Notes: a model not told the origin generated them from the letters alone. 64,000 nucleotides of DNA from Pseudomonas koreensis (GCF_024169245.1 NZ_JALJWP010000001.1:5689501-5753500); one strand, 5' to 3'. Shown: positions 17,768 to 32,390, numbered from the stretch's first letter. Numbers and translations: made by a program.

Positions 17768-19114
17768 TCAATTGATCTGGAAGGGATAAACCGCGCCCAG
17801 TTTAAGGATTTGCGTCAGTTCATCCAGTGCCGTCCGGCATTCAAGCAGCAACTGCGGGTCCGCCAGATCGGTTTCGCTCAGGCGGTCGCGGTAGTGCTTT
17901 TCAACCCATGCGGTCAACGAACCGTACAACGGGGCCGTCATGATAACCCCTGGGTTGACCGCCGCCAGTTCAGTTTCATTCAGCGCCACGCGCAGACGCA
18001 GGCACGCCGGGCCACCGCCGTTCTGCATGCTTTGCTTGAGATCGAAGACTTTAACTTCGCGGATCATTCCACCCGAGCTGGTCAGGCTTTGCAGATAAGC
18101 CCAGACACGTTCGTTGGCCTGGCATTCCTGCGGCACGATCAGCAGCATCGAACCGTCAGGACGCGAGAGCAATTGGCTGTTGAACAGGTAGGAACGCACC
18201 GCGTCATCCACGGTGACCGCCGAACGCGGCACGCACACGGACTGGAAGTTGCCGCCGACCTTGGCCAGTTTGCCTTGCAGTTCGGCGAGCATCTTGTCGG
18301 TCTCGAGGAACGCGTCCTCGTGATAGAACAGCACTTCACCGTTGCCCACGGCGATCACGTCGTTGTGGAACACGCCCTGATCGATGACGTTGGGGTTCTG
18401 TTGCGCGTAGACCACGCCTTCGTCACGCAGACCATGCAGACGCGCGACCGCTTGCGAGGCTTCGAGGGTCTGGCGTGCAGGATATTTCTGCGGCGCCGGG
18501 AAACGGTTGTCGAACGCACTGCGGCCGAACACGAAAAACTCGACACCCGCCTCGCCGTACTCACGGCAGAAGCGCGTGTGGTTGGCCGCGCCTTCGTCGC
18601 CAAACTGCGCCACCGCCGGCAATGCGGCGTGATGGGCGAAGTGCTGTTGATTGGCGAACATCGCACCGAGCACGCGGCTGGTGGTCGGGTGTTCAATGCT
18701 GCGGTGATATTTGCAATTGAGGTTGGCGGCGGTGAAGTGCACGCGGCCGTCAGCGGTGTCGGCGCTCGGGCTGACCGTGGCGGCGTTGGCCACCCACATG
18801 CTCGACGCCGAGCAACTGGCGACCAGCAGCGGCATCGCTTCTTTGGCGGCGCGCTCGATCACCTGCGCGTCAGTGCCGCTGAAGCCCAGGCGGCGCAGCG
18901 CCGCCACATCAGGACGTTCCTGCGGAGCCAGCACGCCTTGCTGAAAGCCCATGTCCATCAGCGCTTTCATTTTCGCCAGACCTTGCAGCGCCGCTTCCTT
19001 CGGGCTCGAGGACTGCTGGCTGTTGCTCTGCGAGGCGACGTTGCCGTAGGACAGACCACCGTAGTTATGGGTCGGCCCCACTAGACCGTCAAAATTGACT
19101 TCATAGGATTTCAT
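17768..19114 (-). CDS. astB: N-succinylarginine dihydrolase AstB (AruB)
   Basis: 448 residues, [20 protein letters not shown] at the start. The amidinotransferase-fold motifs [17 protein letters not shown] and [15 protein letters not shown] supply the catalytic His and Cys. Second enzyme of the AST pathway: succinylarginine to succinylornithine, CO2 and two ammonia. Full length. Confidence 0.96.
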   Translation of the reverse strand: MKSYEVNFDGLVGPTHNYGGLSYGNVASQSNSQQSSSPKEAALQGLAKMKALMDMGFQQGVLAPQERPDVAALRRLGFSGTDAQVIERAAKEAMPLLVASCSASSMWVANAATVSPSADTADGRVHFTAANLNCKYHRSIEHPTTSRVLGAMFANQQHFAHHAALPAVAQFGDEGAANHTRFCREYGEAGVEFFVFGRSAFDNRFPAPQKYPARQTLEASQAVARLHGLRDEGVVYAQQNPNVIDQGVFHNDVIAVGNGEVLFYHEDAFLETDKMLAELQGKLAKVGGNFQSVCVPRSAVTVDDAVRSYLFNSQLLSRPDGSMLLIVPQECQANERVWAYLQSLTSSGGMIREVKVFDLKQSMQNGGGPACLRLRVALNETELAAVNPGVIMTAPLYGSLTAWVEKHYRDRLSETDLADPQLLLECRTALDELTQILKLGAVYPFQIN

Positions 19115-19183
19115 CAGCGAGGCTCCACGAAAATCTGTTGTTATAGGCTTCAGGTAACAATTCAGTCAGACCGCGTTGCGGCT

Positions 19184-19271
19184 ATCGCGAGCAGGCTCAC
19201 TCCTACAGGTTTAGCGGTGGACACATATGCTGTGTACGACACAATCTTGTAGGAGTGAGCCTGCTCGCGAT
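19184..19271. repeat. Paired REP element inside the AST operon (astD-astB gap)
   Basis: ATCGCGAGCAGGCTCACTCC (then TACA) at 19184-19207 and its inverse at 19248-19271. It lies in the gap between astD and astB, so it is within the operon transcript and can form a stable hairpin there. Confidence 0.88.
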
Positions 19272-19276
19272 GGCCG

Positions 19277-21768
<2,492 letters not shown>

Positions 21769-21819
21769 GCTATCTCCTCAAACGGGCCGCTCGCGCCACC
21801 CGTGAAACTTGCTAAGGCG

Positions 21820-22839
21820 TTAAACCGCCACCAGGCGCACGCTGGCACCTTCACCGACGCCCAGGGCTTCGGCTGCTTCCATATCCAGCGTCACCGGTTT
21901 GCCCGGGGCGTAATCCAGCTCCAGCAACACCGCGCGGTAATCCTGCAACTGCGCATTGGCCACCAGATACTGACGCCCAACGCCCTTGACCGGCTCGCCG
22001 ATCTTCACCGGCACCACCCGGCTCTGGGCGATCGAACGGATCCCCGAGACACGGGCATGCAGGGTCGGGCCGCCATCGAAAATGTCGATGTAGTGATCGG
22101 TCTCGAAGCCTTCGCGCATCAGGATGTCGAAGGTGATCTGTGCACGTGGGTGTACCTGGCCCATTGCTTCTTGCGCGGAGTCCGGCAGCAGCGGCACGTA
22201 GATCGGGTAATGCGGCATCAGCTCGGCGAGGAAGGTGCGGCTTTTCAGCCCGCACAGGCGCTCGGCTTCGGCATAGTTGAGGTCGAAGAAGTTACGTCCG
22301 ATCGCATCCCAGAACGGCGAGTCGCCATTCTCGTCGCTGTAACCGACGATCTCGGTCACTACCGAATCGGCAAAACGCTCCGGGTGGCTGGCGACGAACA
22401 GCAGACGACCACGGGAGTTGAGCTCGGCCCATGGCGAACCAACCAGTTCGCGCTGCACGTAGAAACTGGTGAGCAAGCTGTTGCCGGTCAGGTCGTGGCA
22501 CTGCGAGAGCACGTGGATCTTGTTGTGGATCTTCAGTTCGCGCGAGGCGTGAACGAAGGTCTCGTTACGGAAGCTGTAGAACGGCTCCGAGTAACCGGCG
22601 GAAGCAACGATGGCCGAGCAACCGACCAGTTTGCCGGTGCTCGAGTCTTCGAGGACGAAGAAGTAGCTCTCTTCACCGTTGAAGCTCACTTCGGCGGCGA
22701 ACGAAGCTTCGCTCGCGGCGATCTTGTCGCTCAGACGTTCCACGTCATCCGGCAAGGAAGTGACACCAATCGGGCTGTCCGCAGCCAGACGCTGTACCTC
22801 GCCCAGATCAGCCATTTGCGCGGGGCGCATCACCAGCAT
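21820..22839 (-). CDS. aruF: Arginine N-succinyltransferase subunit alpha AruF
   Basis: 339 residues, MLVMRPAQMADLGEVQRLAA at the start, with the same blocks as AruG (SPFWDAIGRNFF, FLAELMPHYPIYVPLL, MGQVHP). The pair replaces the single AstA of enteric bacteria and arose by duplication. Located 51 bases upstream of aruG. A long REP hairpin separates it from aruC. Confidence 0.95.
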   Translation of the reverse strand: MLVMRPAQMADLGEVQRLAADSPIGVTSLPDDVERLSDKIAASEASFAAEVSFNGEESYFFVLEDSSTGKLVGCSAIVASAGYSEPFYSFRNETFVHASRELKIHNKIHVLSQCHDLTGNSLLTSFYVQRELVGSPWAELNSRGRLLFVASHPERFADSVVTEIVGYSDENGDSPFWDAIGRNFFDLNYAEAERLCGLKSRTFLAELMPHYPIYVPLLPDSAQEAMGQVHPRAQITFDILMREGFETDHYIDIFDGGPTLHARVSGIRSIAQSRVVPVKIGEPVKGVGRQYLVANAQLQDYRAVLLELDYAPGKPVTLDMEAAEALGVGEGASVRLVAV

Positions 22840-22887
22840 GGTGTCACTCCTTTCTCTTCAAAATTCACAGAAAAAAACACCGGACCT

Positions 22888-22976
22888 TGTAGGAGTGAGC
22901 CTGCTCGCGATCGCGGTCTGTCAGAACCTGATGAGTCGACTGACAGACCGCGATCGCGAGCAGGCTCACTCCTACA
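22888..22976. repeat. Perfect 37-base-arm REP hairpin between aruC and aruF
   Basis: Arms 22888-22924 and 22940-22976 are perfectly complementary (starting TGTAGGAGTGAGCCTGCTCG) around a 15-base loop. It lies in the 202-base gap between aruC and aruF and would form in the operon mRNA. Confidence 0.93.
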
Positions 22977-23041
22977 GTGAACGTGCCCGGTGTCAAAAAT
23001 TGGGTTCGGCGCCTGCAAAATTTCAGGCGCCGAAAGGTCCA

Positions 23042-24407
<1,366 letters not shown>

Positions 24408-24566
24408 TATAGCGTCGCAAAGGCGCAGTTTAAACCGTCACTGCCGACTTGCGGCAGTCCGCAAGGATATCAACTCAACGGTGCGGCCGAGGTATGAATA
24501 TGTACCGCACACCCCACGCATCGTTCTGATTTGCTTGGCGCTTTCCAAACGCCAAGGATTGGCCCG

Positions 24567-27500
24567 ATGCCATCGACCGAACATCAGACTGCCGTCACCC
24601 TCGACACCCCTTTCGGGAAACAGCCCGACACTCACTATCTGCACCTGCAGGCCAGCCTTCCGACCTGGCTCGGCCAGGCTTCACCGAGCAGGCGCGAGGC
24701 GTTGAAAAATACCGCGCCGGCAATGCCCCTCAAGCTTCAAACGCTGACCAGCGCTCAGCATGAGGGACTCAAGACACTCAATACCGCGCACTGGTCCGCA
24801 CAGAACGATGTCGACCGCCAGCTGGAGCAATTTCGCGACATCAACGCCTTTGCCGAACCCCTGCTCATAGCCGAGATCAAGGCCCGCTTCGATCTGGAAC
24901 TGGACGTCAGGCAAACCCTGCTGCGCCTGTATGTCCCCGCCGCCACGCCGCTGTTCGGCATCAAGACCGGCGCGCGCACCTGGACGGTGTCGCTGCTGGA
25001 GGCTGCGCTGCACAACTTCGAGGAGAAAGAGACCGAGGACGATGCCTATGACGCCGCGTCGACGTACATCATGCAATCCCTGGCTCCTGCGCAGTCCGAC
25101 GCGCAGCCCTCGACCACCGTACAGTTCGACACCCTGCCCTGGCTCAAGGAAAAAATGAGCATTCCGGCATTTACCAAAATGTGCCGGGAGCTGGACATTG
25201 GTACGCAGTACAAGGGTTACCTGGAAGACCACCTGGGCATTGCCGATGCCAAAAAAGGCGCAGCGTTGCGCAAAAAAGTCGACAAGAGCCAAAAAGCCGC
25301 GCTCAAGGCCGCCCTGCGATTCGCCCGCCTGACTGACAATATCAGCAGCAGTTACGGTCGCACGATCGAGGCACTGATCGATGGCGTGCGACATCTGCGC
25401 ATCAACGGGCAGCACCTGCAATGTCAGGAGCTGACCATGCTGGGCGCACCGCTCACCGGCATTCTGGTGTTCGCCCCAAAGGCCGATGAAGTCCGCACGC
25501 TGGCGCGGGTGGTGGCGTACATTCCGGATGACCCGGAGCATCCGATCAAGGAGTACGCTTCTTCGGCGGAACTGGCAGAGGAACTGACCCGGCAACTGCG
25601 CTCCAAGGACTATCAGAAATTCTTCAGCCGCTTCGTCAACCACGAACAACGCGGCTTTTTCTTCGCCAGTCTTAACAGCCGCCTGAGCGAGGTGAAGTGG
25701 CATGAACCGGTGGCCGGCAGCTCAGACCCGGTCTGGCGCGACGAGCCATTCAAAAAACCTGATCTGCAAGTGGCCGCTACGGTAATCGCCGGCGATCTCT
25801 GGCAGCACCAGTACCAGGCAAAACTGAACAAGATTCTCAACGACGGCCAGGCCATCGCGGTCACCACCGCTACGGTCGACTCGAAGGCCCGCTGGGCGCT
25901 GTGGGATTCCTTCGTCGGTATCGCCTCGGCCATTTTGCAGACTGCGGCGTTCATCATCGCGCCGTTCGTACCTGGCCTGGGTGAGCTGATGATGGGCTAC
26001 ATGGCTTATCAATTTCTCGACGAAGTGTTCGAGGGCATCATCGATTGGGCGCAAGGCCAGACCACCGAAGCGTTCAGGCATCTGGTGGGGACGGTGGACT
26101 CGCTGATTCAATTGGGCCTGTTCGCTGTCGGTGGTTCGATTGCAGTGGGCGAGTTCCGTAAAGTCCTGCCCAAGGAGGTCATCGAGTTCATCGAGCGTTT
26201 CAAACCGGTGAAACTGGCGAACGGCAAAACCCGCTATTGGGATCAGGATCTGACCCGCTATCAACACAAATCCCTGCCGCCTGCTGATTCCAAACCGTCC
26301 CGGCTTGGCCTTCACGACCATCAAGGCAAACAGATTCTGCCGCTGGAAGACGCGCATTTCGCTGTCAGTGAATCGGCGATCCCCGGCCGTTACCACATCG
26401 AACATCCGACCCGTCCCGACGCCTACCAACCGGCCGTGCGCCACAACGGCGACGGCGCCTGGCACACCGAACTCGAGCAGCCACTGGAATGGGACAAAGC
26501 AACCGCCTTGCGCCGCATCGGCCATGAGATGCAAGGGTTCACCCCGGAGCGTCGCGAACGCATTCTGCAAGTCAGCGGCTACAACGAAGACGCGCTGCGC
26601 CGGATGCACGTCGATCAGGAGTCTCTCCCACCGTTGCTGGCAGACAGCATCACCCGCTTCAGGATCGACCAGGACCTGCAGGTGTTCATCGATCAACTGG
26701 CCAGCGACCTGCCCGAACAATACCGCCGCGCCGATCCACAGATGCAACTGCAATTGCTCAGCGAACACGGGCGCTGGCCTGCCGACAAACGCCTGCGGTT
26801 GCTGGATGAACAGGGAGAAGTGATCTGGCAATCTTCGAGCGATGAGTCCTTGTCACTGACCGATCTTCGTCAGGACAAGCCGAGTGAGAATGATGTACTC
26901 ACGTCACTGCTGCAGGCCATCAGCGAGGAACAAGCCCAGGCGTTGCTGGGCGAAGCGTTCGGTGGCCCGCACCTGCCGCTGGACATCCGCGCCCGAGCGT
27001 TGCGCAACCAAGTGCTGCAATTGGCCAAAGCACAACGCAGCCGCCTGTTCGAGGCGCGTTATAAAGCTATCGAGAACGTCGACGACCCACTGCACACCAC
27101 CCTTGCGCAATTCGAACCGCCCCTGCCACCGCGCGTCACCGAGGAACTGCTCAACACCACCAGCAGTGCCGAGCTACTGCAAATCAGTGAGGGCCAACTG
27201 CCCCAGCGCCAGCAGGCACTGATGCAGATGGCCAGTGAAGAGGTCCGCGTCACCCGCGCGTTCGAAGGGCTGGAACTGGACTCGGTGAGCAATCCGGACA
27301 CCGATACCCTGGTCCTGCACAGCTTGCGCAACGTGCCAGGCTGGAGCGGCGAGGTGCGCCTGGAGATCCGCGACGGCACGTATGCCGGCAAGATGCTCGA
27401 CAGCACCGGGCGCGCTGACGCGCCGGAGCAAAAGATTCTGGTGCGTGGAAACGATGGCACTTATCAGCCCTTCGATGACCGCGGGCAAGAGTTGCATTCA

Positions 27501-30500
27501 GCCACCGACCTGTACTCAAGCATCCTCTATGCACTGCCCGACGCCGAGCGTCAGGCTATGGACATCCATATCGGCCAGACAGAACAACTGAAGGCTGCGA
27601 TCCGCGCCCGGCCACTCGCTCGCAGCGATTTTCGCGTAGCGGTTTCGCTGGCACCGGCGCGCCCCCCGGCAGTGGACACCCTGCGTCTGGTCGGACGCCG
27701 CAGCCATGAAGGACCGCCTCCAATATCAGACGTCTTTACACCACCGCACCTCAGGACAATCCCGGAACCTCTGCAAGCGATTCAGCTGATCTATCGTGGT
27801 TATAACGCCGAGGACGCACGAGCCTTCGCCGCCAGGTTTGCAAACGACCCCGCACGCATCACCCATGAACTCGCCCGCCTGAGAAACGAGGCCAACCAAC
27901 TGCGCGACAACCTGCGAGAGTGGGAAACCCGGATTCCAACAAACGACCCGCACAGCGCAGTCCCCCTGACTGACGCTCAACGTCGCGCAGCGCAACGAAG
28001 CCGCGAGGCATTCAGAGACGCAATCGAGCGCTGCTGGCGCCGGCAAACACGCGAGTCGTCCGGTTATCTGTTGCAGATCAGCGATCCGATAGCCGGTGAT
28101 CTGCCGACGTTGAGTGGCGATTTCAGCCACGTCAGATCGTTGATCTTGAACGGCAGCGTCAGCACCCGTGGTCTCGAACCGTTTTTACGGCAATTCCCGG
28201 GACTGGTTTCCCTGGACGCGCAGAACCTCGATCTGCCGGGTCTGCCACAGGCTCTGACCTCGATGCCGAGCCTGCAGCGACTGGTCATGCGCAACTGCGG
28301 CATCACCATGACCCCGGCAAACAAGGCGACTCTTGCAGCCCTGCCCCACGTCTCGGCCCTGGATCTTTCAAACAATCCGCTGAGTGAGCCGATTGATATC
28401 CACTCGATGCCCGCATTGAGTTATCTCAACCTCGACAACACCAACATTTCGACGGTGCCGGTGGGCATGCTTGATCATCCTCGCCTGGTCTCCGGACGAT
28501 TTGCAGGCAATCAGATCGCTGAAATCCCCAACGAGTTTTTCAACCTCGCCAGTGTGCTCAGTGACGGGTTTCTCTTTGAGGACAATCCGCAGCTGTCGGC
28601 AGCCTGTCGGGAAAAGGTGAAGCTTTACTACCAACAGACACGCAAGCACTACGGCGTGCTGCCCGCCCCGGCAGATATCGAACTGACCACCCGGCTCTTT
28701 CCTGCGGTCAACGCTGACCGAGCAGTGGATCTGGTTTACTACTTGCCCGGTACACTGGCCGAGGGCCGCGCCAGACTCTTGGCATGGGAAGGCGAGGTCG
28801 AGCGGTTACGCAACGTCCTCGCGCGATGGTGTAACGATGTGCCGCAGCGCTCTCCCGCTACTCTGGAGCCATTGACCGGCAGTGAACGAAACAGCGAACT
28901 CGTCGCCAGGCTGGAGTTCAGCCAAAAGCTGGAAGATTTCTGGCGTAACCGATCACCTTTCCCTCCCAACCTCAGGAACAGCCAACTGGAGCTGACCCTG
29001 GACTTCGTCGGCGAACTGCCGGTGCTCGACACCGATTTCAGCCATGTTGGCAGCCTGACGCTCCATGGCAATAAAGGCGTTAGCGGCGTACAGGCGTTCC
29101 TGCAACGCTTCGAGAAGCTCACGTCACTGCGGCTGAGTCATTTCGACTTCGACCCGAACTCGCTGTCAGCCGTCGACCTGCCACACCTGGAGATACTCCA
29201 ACTGAAAAATTGCGGTGTCGTGATGACTCCGGAAAACCAGGTAAAACTGGTCTCGATGCCGCAACTGCGAACGCTGGACTTGAGCGACAACCATCTGACT
29301 ACGTTCCCCGACTTCACCTTTTTACCGGAACTGACCCACGTCGATCTGGCCAACAACCAACTGTCACAGGTTCCTCCCGGGCTAGCTGATCACGCCAACC
29401 TCAGCATCGCCGTGTTCAGCGGCAACGTGATCAATGAACTGCCCATCGAGCTGTTCGACCTGCCCGCCGATCGTACCGACGGTATGGACTTTGCCGACAA
29501 CCCCTTGGGGCCTGCGACGCGCGAGCAAATAAAAGCCTATTACCGCAAAACGGGTCAGGACCTCGACGTGCTGGCCGATCCCGAGGACATCGCGCTGGCG
29601 CAATCACTGTTCCCGTCCCTTGACCGGGTAGAGGCCAGCGAGATCATCTATGAATTGCCCGGAACCCTGGCTGACAGCAAAGCCAGACTCAACTTCTGGC
29701 AGATCGAATTGAACACCCTGCAGGCCGATCTCACGGCCTGGGCAGCCCAGGTACCGAACCGACACCCCGTGACCGGCGAAGCAATCAGCGCCGCCGAGCA
29801 GGTCATCAACATCACCTCGCGCAATGAATTCGCCGGCCAACTCGAGCAATTCTGGCGAGAACGCTCGACGACCTCCGGCATCCGCAGGGACGTTTTCACG
29901 GCGAATCCGACGTTCCAGGGTGACATGCCGGTTCTGAGCACTGATTTCAGCCACGTGCTGAAACTTGATCTTCGGGGCAATCCTGCGATCAGTGGCACGG
30001 GACCGTTCCTTGAACTGTTCCCCAATCTGCAGATTCTGCAACTCCACGATTTCACGCTGGGCGAAATACCTGCATCCCTGACACGTGCGCCGGAACTCAA
30101 GGAGGTCAGGATGCCCCATTGCAACCTGACCCTCACCGATACCGGCCAGACCGTACTCCAATCGCTGCCTGAGCTTGAATTGCTGGATCTGAGCCACAAC
30201 CCGTTGAGGCGGAGTCCGGACATCACGAAGATGCTGGCACTTAACGACCTCAGGCTGTCCGCAAGCGAAATCACCACAGTCCCGGAGGGTCTCGGCACAC
30301 ATCCGAATTTGCGCAACGCACTGCTCGACAACAACGCGATCACCGAGCTGCCCGAAACCTTTTTCGACCTCGACATCGACCTCGCCGACACGATAAACCT
30401 GTCCGCCAACCCTCTGTCCCCGGCTGCCCGCGAACGCATCAAGGTTTACTACAGGCAACACGGACTCAACTTTGACGTTTTGCCTGACCCGGCCGACATC

Positions 30501-32390
30501 AGCCGAGCGCGGCAACTGTTTCCGGCGCTGGACTTCGACGACGCCACCCATGTGATTTATCAACTGCCCGGGACACTGGCCGATGGCACTGCGCAATTGA
30601 TGACCTGGGAAATGGAAATAGGCCAGATGCTCAACGACCTCGGCGCCTGGTCGCAACGAGTTCCCCTGTATGCGCCTGACGGCCAGGTCATGGGCATCGC
30701 GGATCGGGCAACGCAACGCCTGCAAAGGCGGGCGTTCAGCCAGAGGGTCGAGCAGACCTGGCGTAACCGCCATTTCGCCAGATCAGAACTCGGATCCAAC
30801 AGTTTTATCGCCGAGCTGACGTTTTCAGGTGATCTGCCAACGCTGTCGGCTGACTTCAGCCATGTCCTTCAACTCTCCCTGATCGGCAACAAGGGCTTGA
30901 CCTCCGCTGACGGTTTCCTGCGATGCTTTACCGGATTGAGAGAACTGGAAGTGCGCGACTTCACGCTGGGCAGATTCCCCGATGCTGTCGCCACCATGCC
31001 CCGGCTCAAAACACTGGTACTGAGTCGCTGTGGCATCGTTTTCGACGAGGCCGCGCAGACGCACCTGTCCTCTTTGAGCCGACTGCAATCGCTGGACCTG
31101 TTCGACAATCCCCTTGGCCGGGTCCCGAATCTTTCGGCGTTGCCGGAACTCAGTGTCATCGACCTGGCCAGCACCGCAATTGACCAGTTCCCCATCGGGC
31201 TGGCTGAACGTCCGCGACTCACTATGGCGGTGCTCAGCGAAAACAATATTGCCGAGCTTCCCGATGCACTGTTTCAGGTATCGGCCGAAATCAGTGACGG
31301 TTTCGACTTGAGCGACAATCAGTTGTCGGCAAACGCCCGCGACCGGATAAAGACCTACCGTCAAGCCACCGGAAGCGACTTCAGTGTTCCGGTCGAACCG
31401 GAGGATATCGAACTGGCAAGGACACTTTATCCTCGCCTGGATGGGGCGCGCTTGAACGACATTGTCTACGGCCTGCCGGGAACGCTTGCTGAAGGCCGCA
31501 TTGAACTGGTGCGACGCCAGAGCGAAATCGCCACGATGTCCCGTGACCTTGAATCATGGGCAAATGAGGTGCCCGTCGACCCCGTCACTCAGGTGCCGCT
31601 GGCCGGCGATGCGCTGCGGCAGGAAACGGCCAACCGGATGGCGTTCAAGGAAAGCCTGGAACATGGCTGGCGCCGGATAGCCGAGGATGGCTTGTCCGAG
31701 TTCGAGTTCTCGTCCAGCCTGCCCATCACCGGTGAACTGCCTGATCTGTCAGCTGATTTCGGGCATATTCTCTCGCTGAGACTGACCTGTGAAACCGGCA
31801 TTGCGCCGCGGATCGGCCAATTCCTGAAGCGCTTTACCAATGTGCAGAACCTGGGTATCCAGGGTTATCAACTGGGAAATATTCCCGAAGTGATCCTGGA
31901 TATGGAGCAATTGACTGTGCTCAGCCTGCCGGGATGCGGTATCGCCCTCACGGAACAAACGGTGCAGGCGCTGAGCCGGATGAACAACCTCAGCCGTCTG
32001 AATCTGAATAACAACCCGTTGACCGTCACACCGGATCTCAGCCACATGACCGCGTTGTCCTGGCTGGATCTGAGCGGCACGGAGCTCAGAGAAGTGCCAT
32101 CAGGGCTGCTCGATCGTCCTCACTTGACGTATGCCGACCTGTCCAACAACTACATCATCGAGCTGCCCGCCGACCTCTCGAACGCCAGCAAGACATACTT
32201 CAATTTCAGCGGTAATCGGCTCTCTCCAGGAAGCCTGCAACACGTGGAGGCCCAGCGACTGGCAAGGGAAAACGCACTGGCCGAAGAACAACGACTGCAG
32301 CCGGAGGCCATGGACCTTACGAACTCAGATGTTTCTCTGGGCAACGGCGAGTCATCGACATTGAACGGACTGTCGGAATCGTCCGCCTAA
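24567..32390 (+). CDS. Giant toxin-like protein with five tandem leucine-rich-repeat modules
   Basis: 2607 residues. The N-terminal about 1060 residues are the kind now annotated as dermonecrotic-toxin-like (DUF6543) in Pseudomonas LRR proteins. They include a hydrophobic stretch (about residues 447-530, e.g. FVGIASAILQTAAFIIAPFV) that could insert in a membrane. The rest consists of five modules, each with a helical part opened by (I/Y)Y-LPGTLA and WxxE/R, then GDLPTLSxDFSHV, then about eight LRRs. The DFSHV motif recurs at bases 28119, 29034, 29943, 30852 and 31755, so the period is about 303 residues. Only about 50 residues follow the last LRR, so the NEL ubiquitin-ligase domain often found at the end of such proteins is absent. 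No signal peptide. The ATG at 24567 follows AAGGA at the right spacing. It lies between argR and aruC on the opposite strand and overlaps the argR end by four bases. Probably an interaction or toxin protein; the target is unknown. Confidence 0.88.
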   Translation: MPSTEHQTAVTLDTPFGKQPDTHYLHLQASLPTWLGQASPSRREALKNTAPAMPLKLQTLTSAQHEGLKTLNTAHWSAQNDVDRQLEQFRDINAFAEPLLIAEIKARFDLELDVRQTLLRLYVPAATPLFGIKTGARTWTVSLLEAALHNFEEKETEDDAYDAASTYIMQSLAPAQSDAQPSTTVQFDTLPWLKEKMSIPAFTKMCRELDIGTQYKGYLEDHLGIADAKKGAALRKKVDKSQKAALKAALRFARLTDNISSSYGRTIEALIDGVRHLRINGQHLQCQELTMLGAPLTGILVFAPKADEVRTLARVVAYIPDDPEHPIKEYASSAELAEELTRQLRSKDYQKFFSRFVNHEQRGFFFASLNSRLSEVKWHEPVAGSSDPVWRDEPFKKPDLQVAATVIAGDLWQHQYQAKLNKILNDGQAIAVTTATVDSKARWALWDSFVGIASAILQTAAFIIAPFVPGLGELMMGYMAYQFLDEVFEGIIDWAQGQTTEAFRHLVGTVDSLIQLGLFAVGGSIAVGEFRKVLPKEVIEFIERFKPVKLANGKTRYWDQDLTRYQHKSLPPADSKPSRLGLHDHQGKQILPLEDAHFAVSESAIPGRYHIEHPTRPDAYQPAVRHNGDGAWHTELEQPLEWDKATALRRIGHEMQGFTPERRERILQVSGYNEDALRRMHVDQESLPPLLADSITRFRIDQDLQVFIDQLASDLPEQYRRADPQMQLQLLSEHGRWPADKRLRLLDEQGEVIWQSSSDESLSLTDLRQDKPSENDVLTSLLQAISEEQAQALLGEAFGGPHLPLDIRARALRNQVLQLAKAQRSRLFEARYKAIENVDDPLHTTLAQFEPPLPPRVTEELLNTTSSAELLQISEGQLPQRQQALMQMASEEVRVTRAFEGLELDSVSNPDTDTLVLHSLRNVPGWSGEVRLEIRDGTYAGKMLDSTGRADAPEQKILVRGNDGTYQPFDDRGQELHSATDLYSSILYALPDAERQAMDIHIGQTEQLKAAIRARPLARSDFRVAVSLAPARPPAVDTLRLVGRRSHEGPPPISDVFTPPHLRTIPEPLQAIQLIYRGYNAEDARAFAARFANDPARITHELARLRNEANQLRDNLREWETRIPTNDPHSAVPLTDAQRRAAQRSREAFRDAIERCWRRQTRESSGYLLQISDPIAGDLPTLSGDFSHVRSLILNGSVSTRGLEPFLRQFPGLVSLDAQNLDLPGLPQALTSMPSLQRLVMRNCGITMTPANKATLAALPHVSALDLSNNPLSEPIDIHSMPALSYLNLDNTNISTVPVGMLDHPRLVSGRFAGNQIAEIPNEFFNLASVLSDGFLFEDNPQLSAACREKVKLYYQQTRKHYGVLPAPADIELTTRLFPAVNADRAVDLVYYLPGTLAEGRARLLAWEGEVERLRNVLARWCNDVPQRSPATLEPLTGSERNSELVARLEFSQKLEDFWRNRSPFPPNLRNSQLELTLDFVGELPVLDTDFSHVGSLTLHGNKGVSGVQAFLQRFEKLTSLRLSHFDFDPNSLSAVDLPHLEILQLKNCGVVMTPENQVKLVSMPQLRTLDLSDNHLTTFPDFTFLPELTHVDLANNQLSQVPPGLADHANLSIAVFSGNVINELPIELFDLPADRTDGMDFADNPLGPATREQIKAYYRKTGQDLDVLADPEDIALAQSLFPSLDRVEASEIIYELPGTLADSKARLNFWQIELNTLQADLTAWAAQVPNRHPVTGEAISAAEQVINITSRNEFAGQLEQFWRERSTTSGIRRDVFTANPTFQGDMPVLSTDFSHVLKLDLRGNPAISGTGPFLELFPNLQILQLHDFTLGEIPASLTRAPELKEVRMPHCNLTLTDTGQTVLQSLPELELLDLSHNPLRRSPDITKMLALNDLRLSASEITTVPEGLGTHPNLRNALLDNNAITELPETFFDLDIDLADTINLSANPLSPAARERIKVYYRQHGLNFDVLPDPADISRARQLFPALDFDDATHVIYQLPGTLADGTAQLMTWEMEIGQMLNDLGAWSQRVPLYAPDGQVMGIADRATQRLQRRAFSQRVEQTWRNRHFARSELGSNSFIAELTFSGDLPTLSADFSHVLQLSLIGNKGLTSADGFLRCFTGLRELEVRDFTLGRFPDAVATMPRLKTLVLSRCGIVFDEAAQTHLSSLSRLQSLDLFDNPLGRVPNLSALPELSVIDLASTAIDQFPIGLAERPRLTMAVLSENNIAELPDALFQVSAEISDGFDLSDNQLSANARDRIKTYRQATGSDFSVPVEPEDIELARTLYPRLDGARLNDIVYGLPGTLAEGRIELVRRQSEIATMSRDLESWANEVPVDPVTQVPLAGDALRQETANRMAFKESLEHGWRRIAEDGLSEFEFSSSLPITGELPDLSADFGHILSLRLTCETGIAPRIGQFLKRFTNVQNLGIQGYQLGNIPEVILDMEQLTVLSLPGCGIALTEQTVQALSRMNNLSRLNLNNNPLTVTPDLSHMTALSWLDLSGTELREVPSGLLDRPHLTYADLSNNYIIELPADLSNASKTYFNFSGNRLSPGSLQHVEAQRLARENALAEEQRLQPEAMDLTNSDVSLGNGESSTLNGLSESSA

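Noticed and set aside
17810..19084. Open frame on the plus strand opposite astB
   Set aside because: Arg/His/Gln-rich antisense translation without family motifs; astB is clear.
30000..32390. NEL-type ubiquitin ligase domain at the end of the giant LRR protein
   Set aside because: Only about 50 low-complexity residues follow the last LRR and no catalytic Cys motif is seen.
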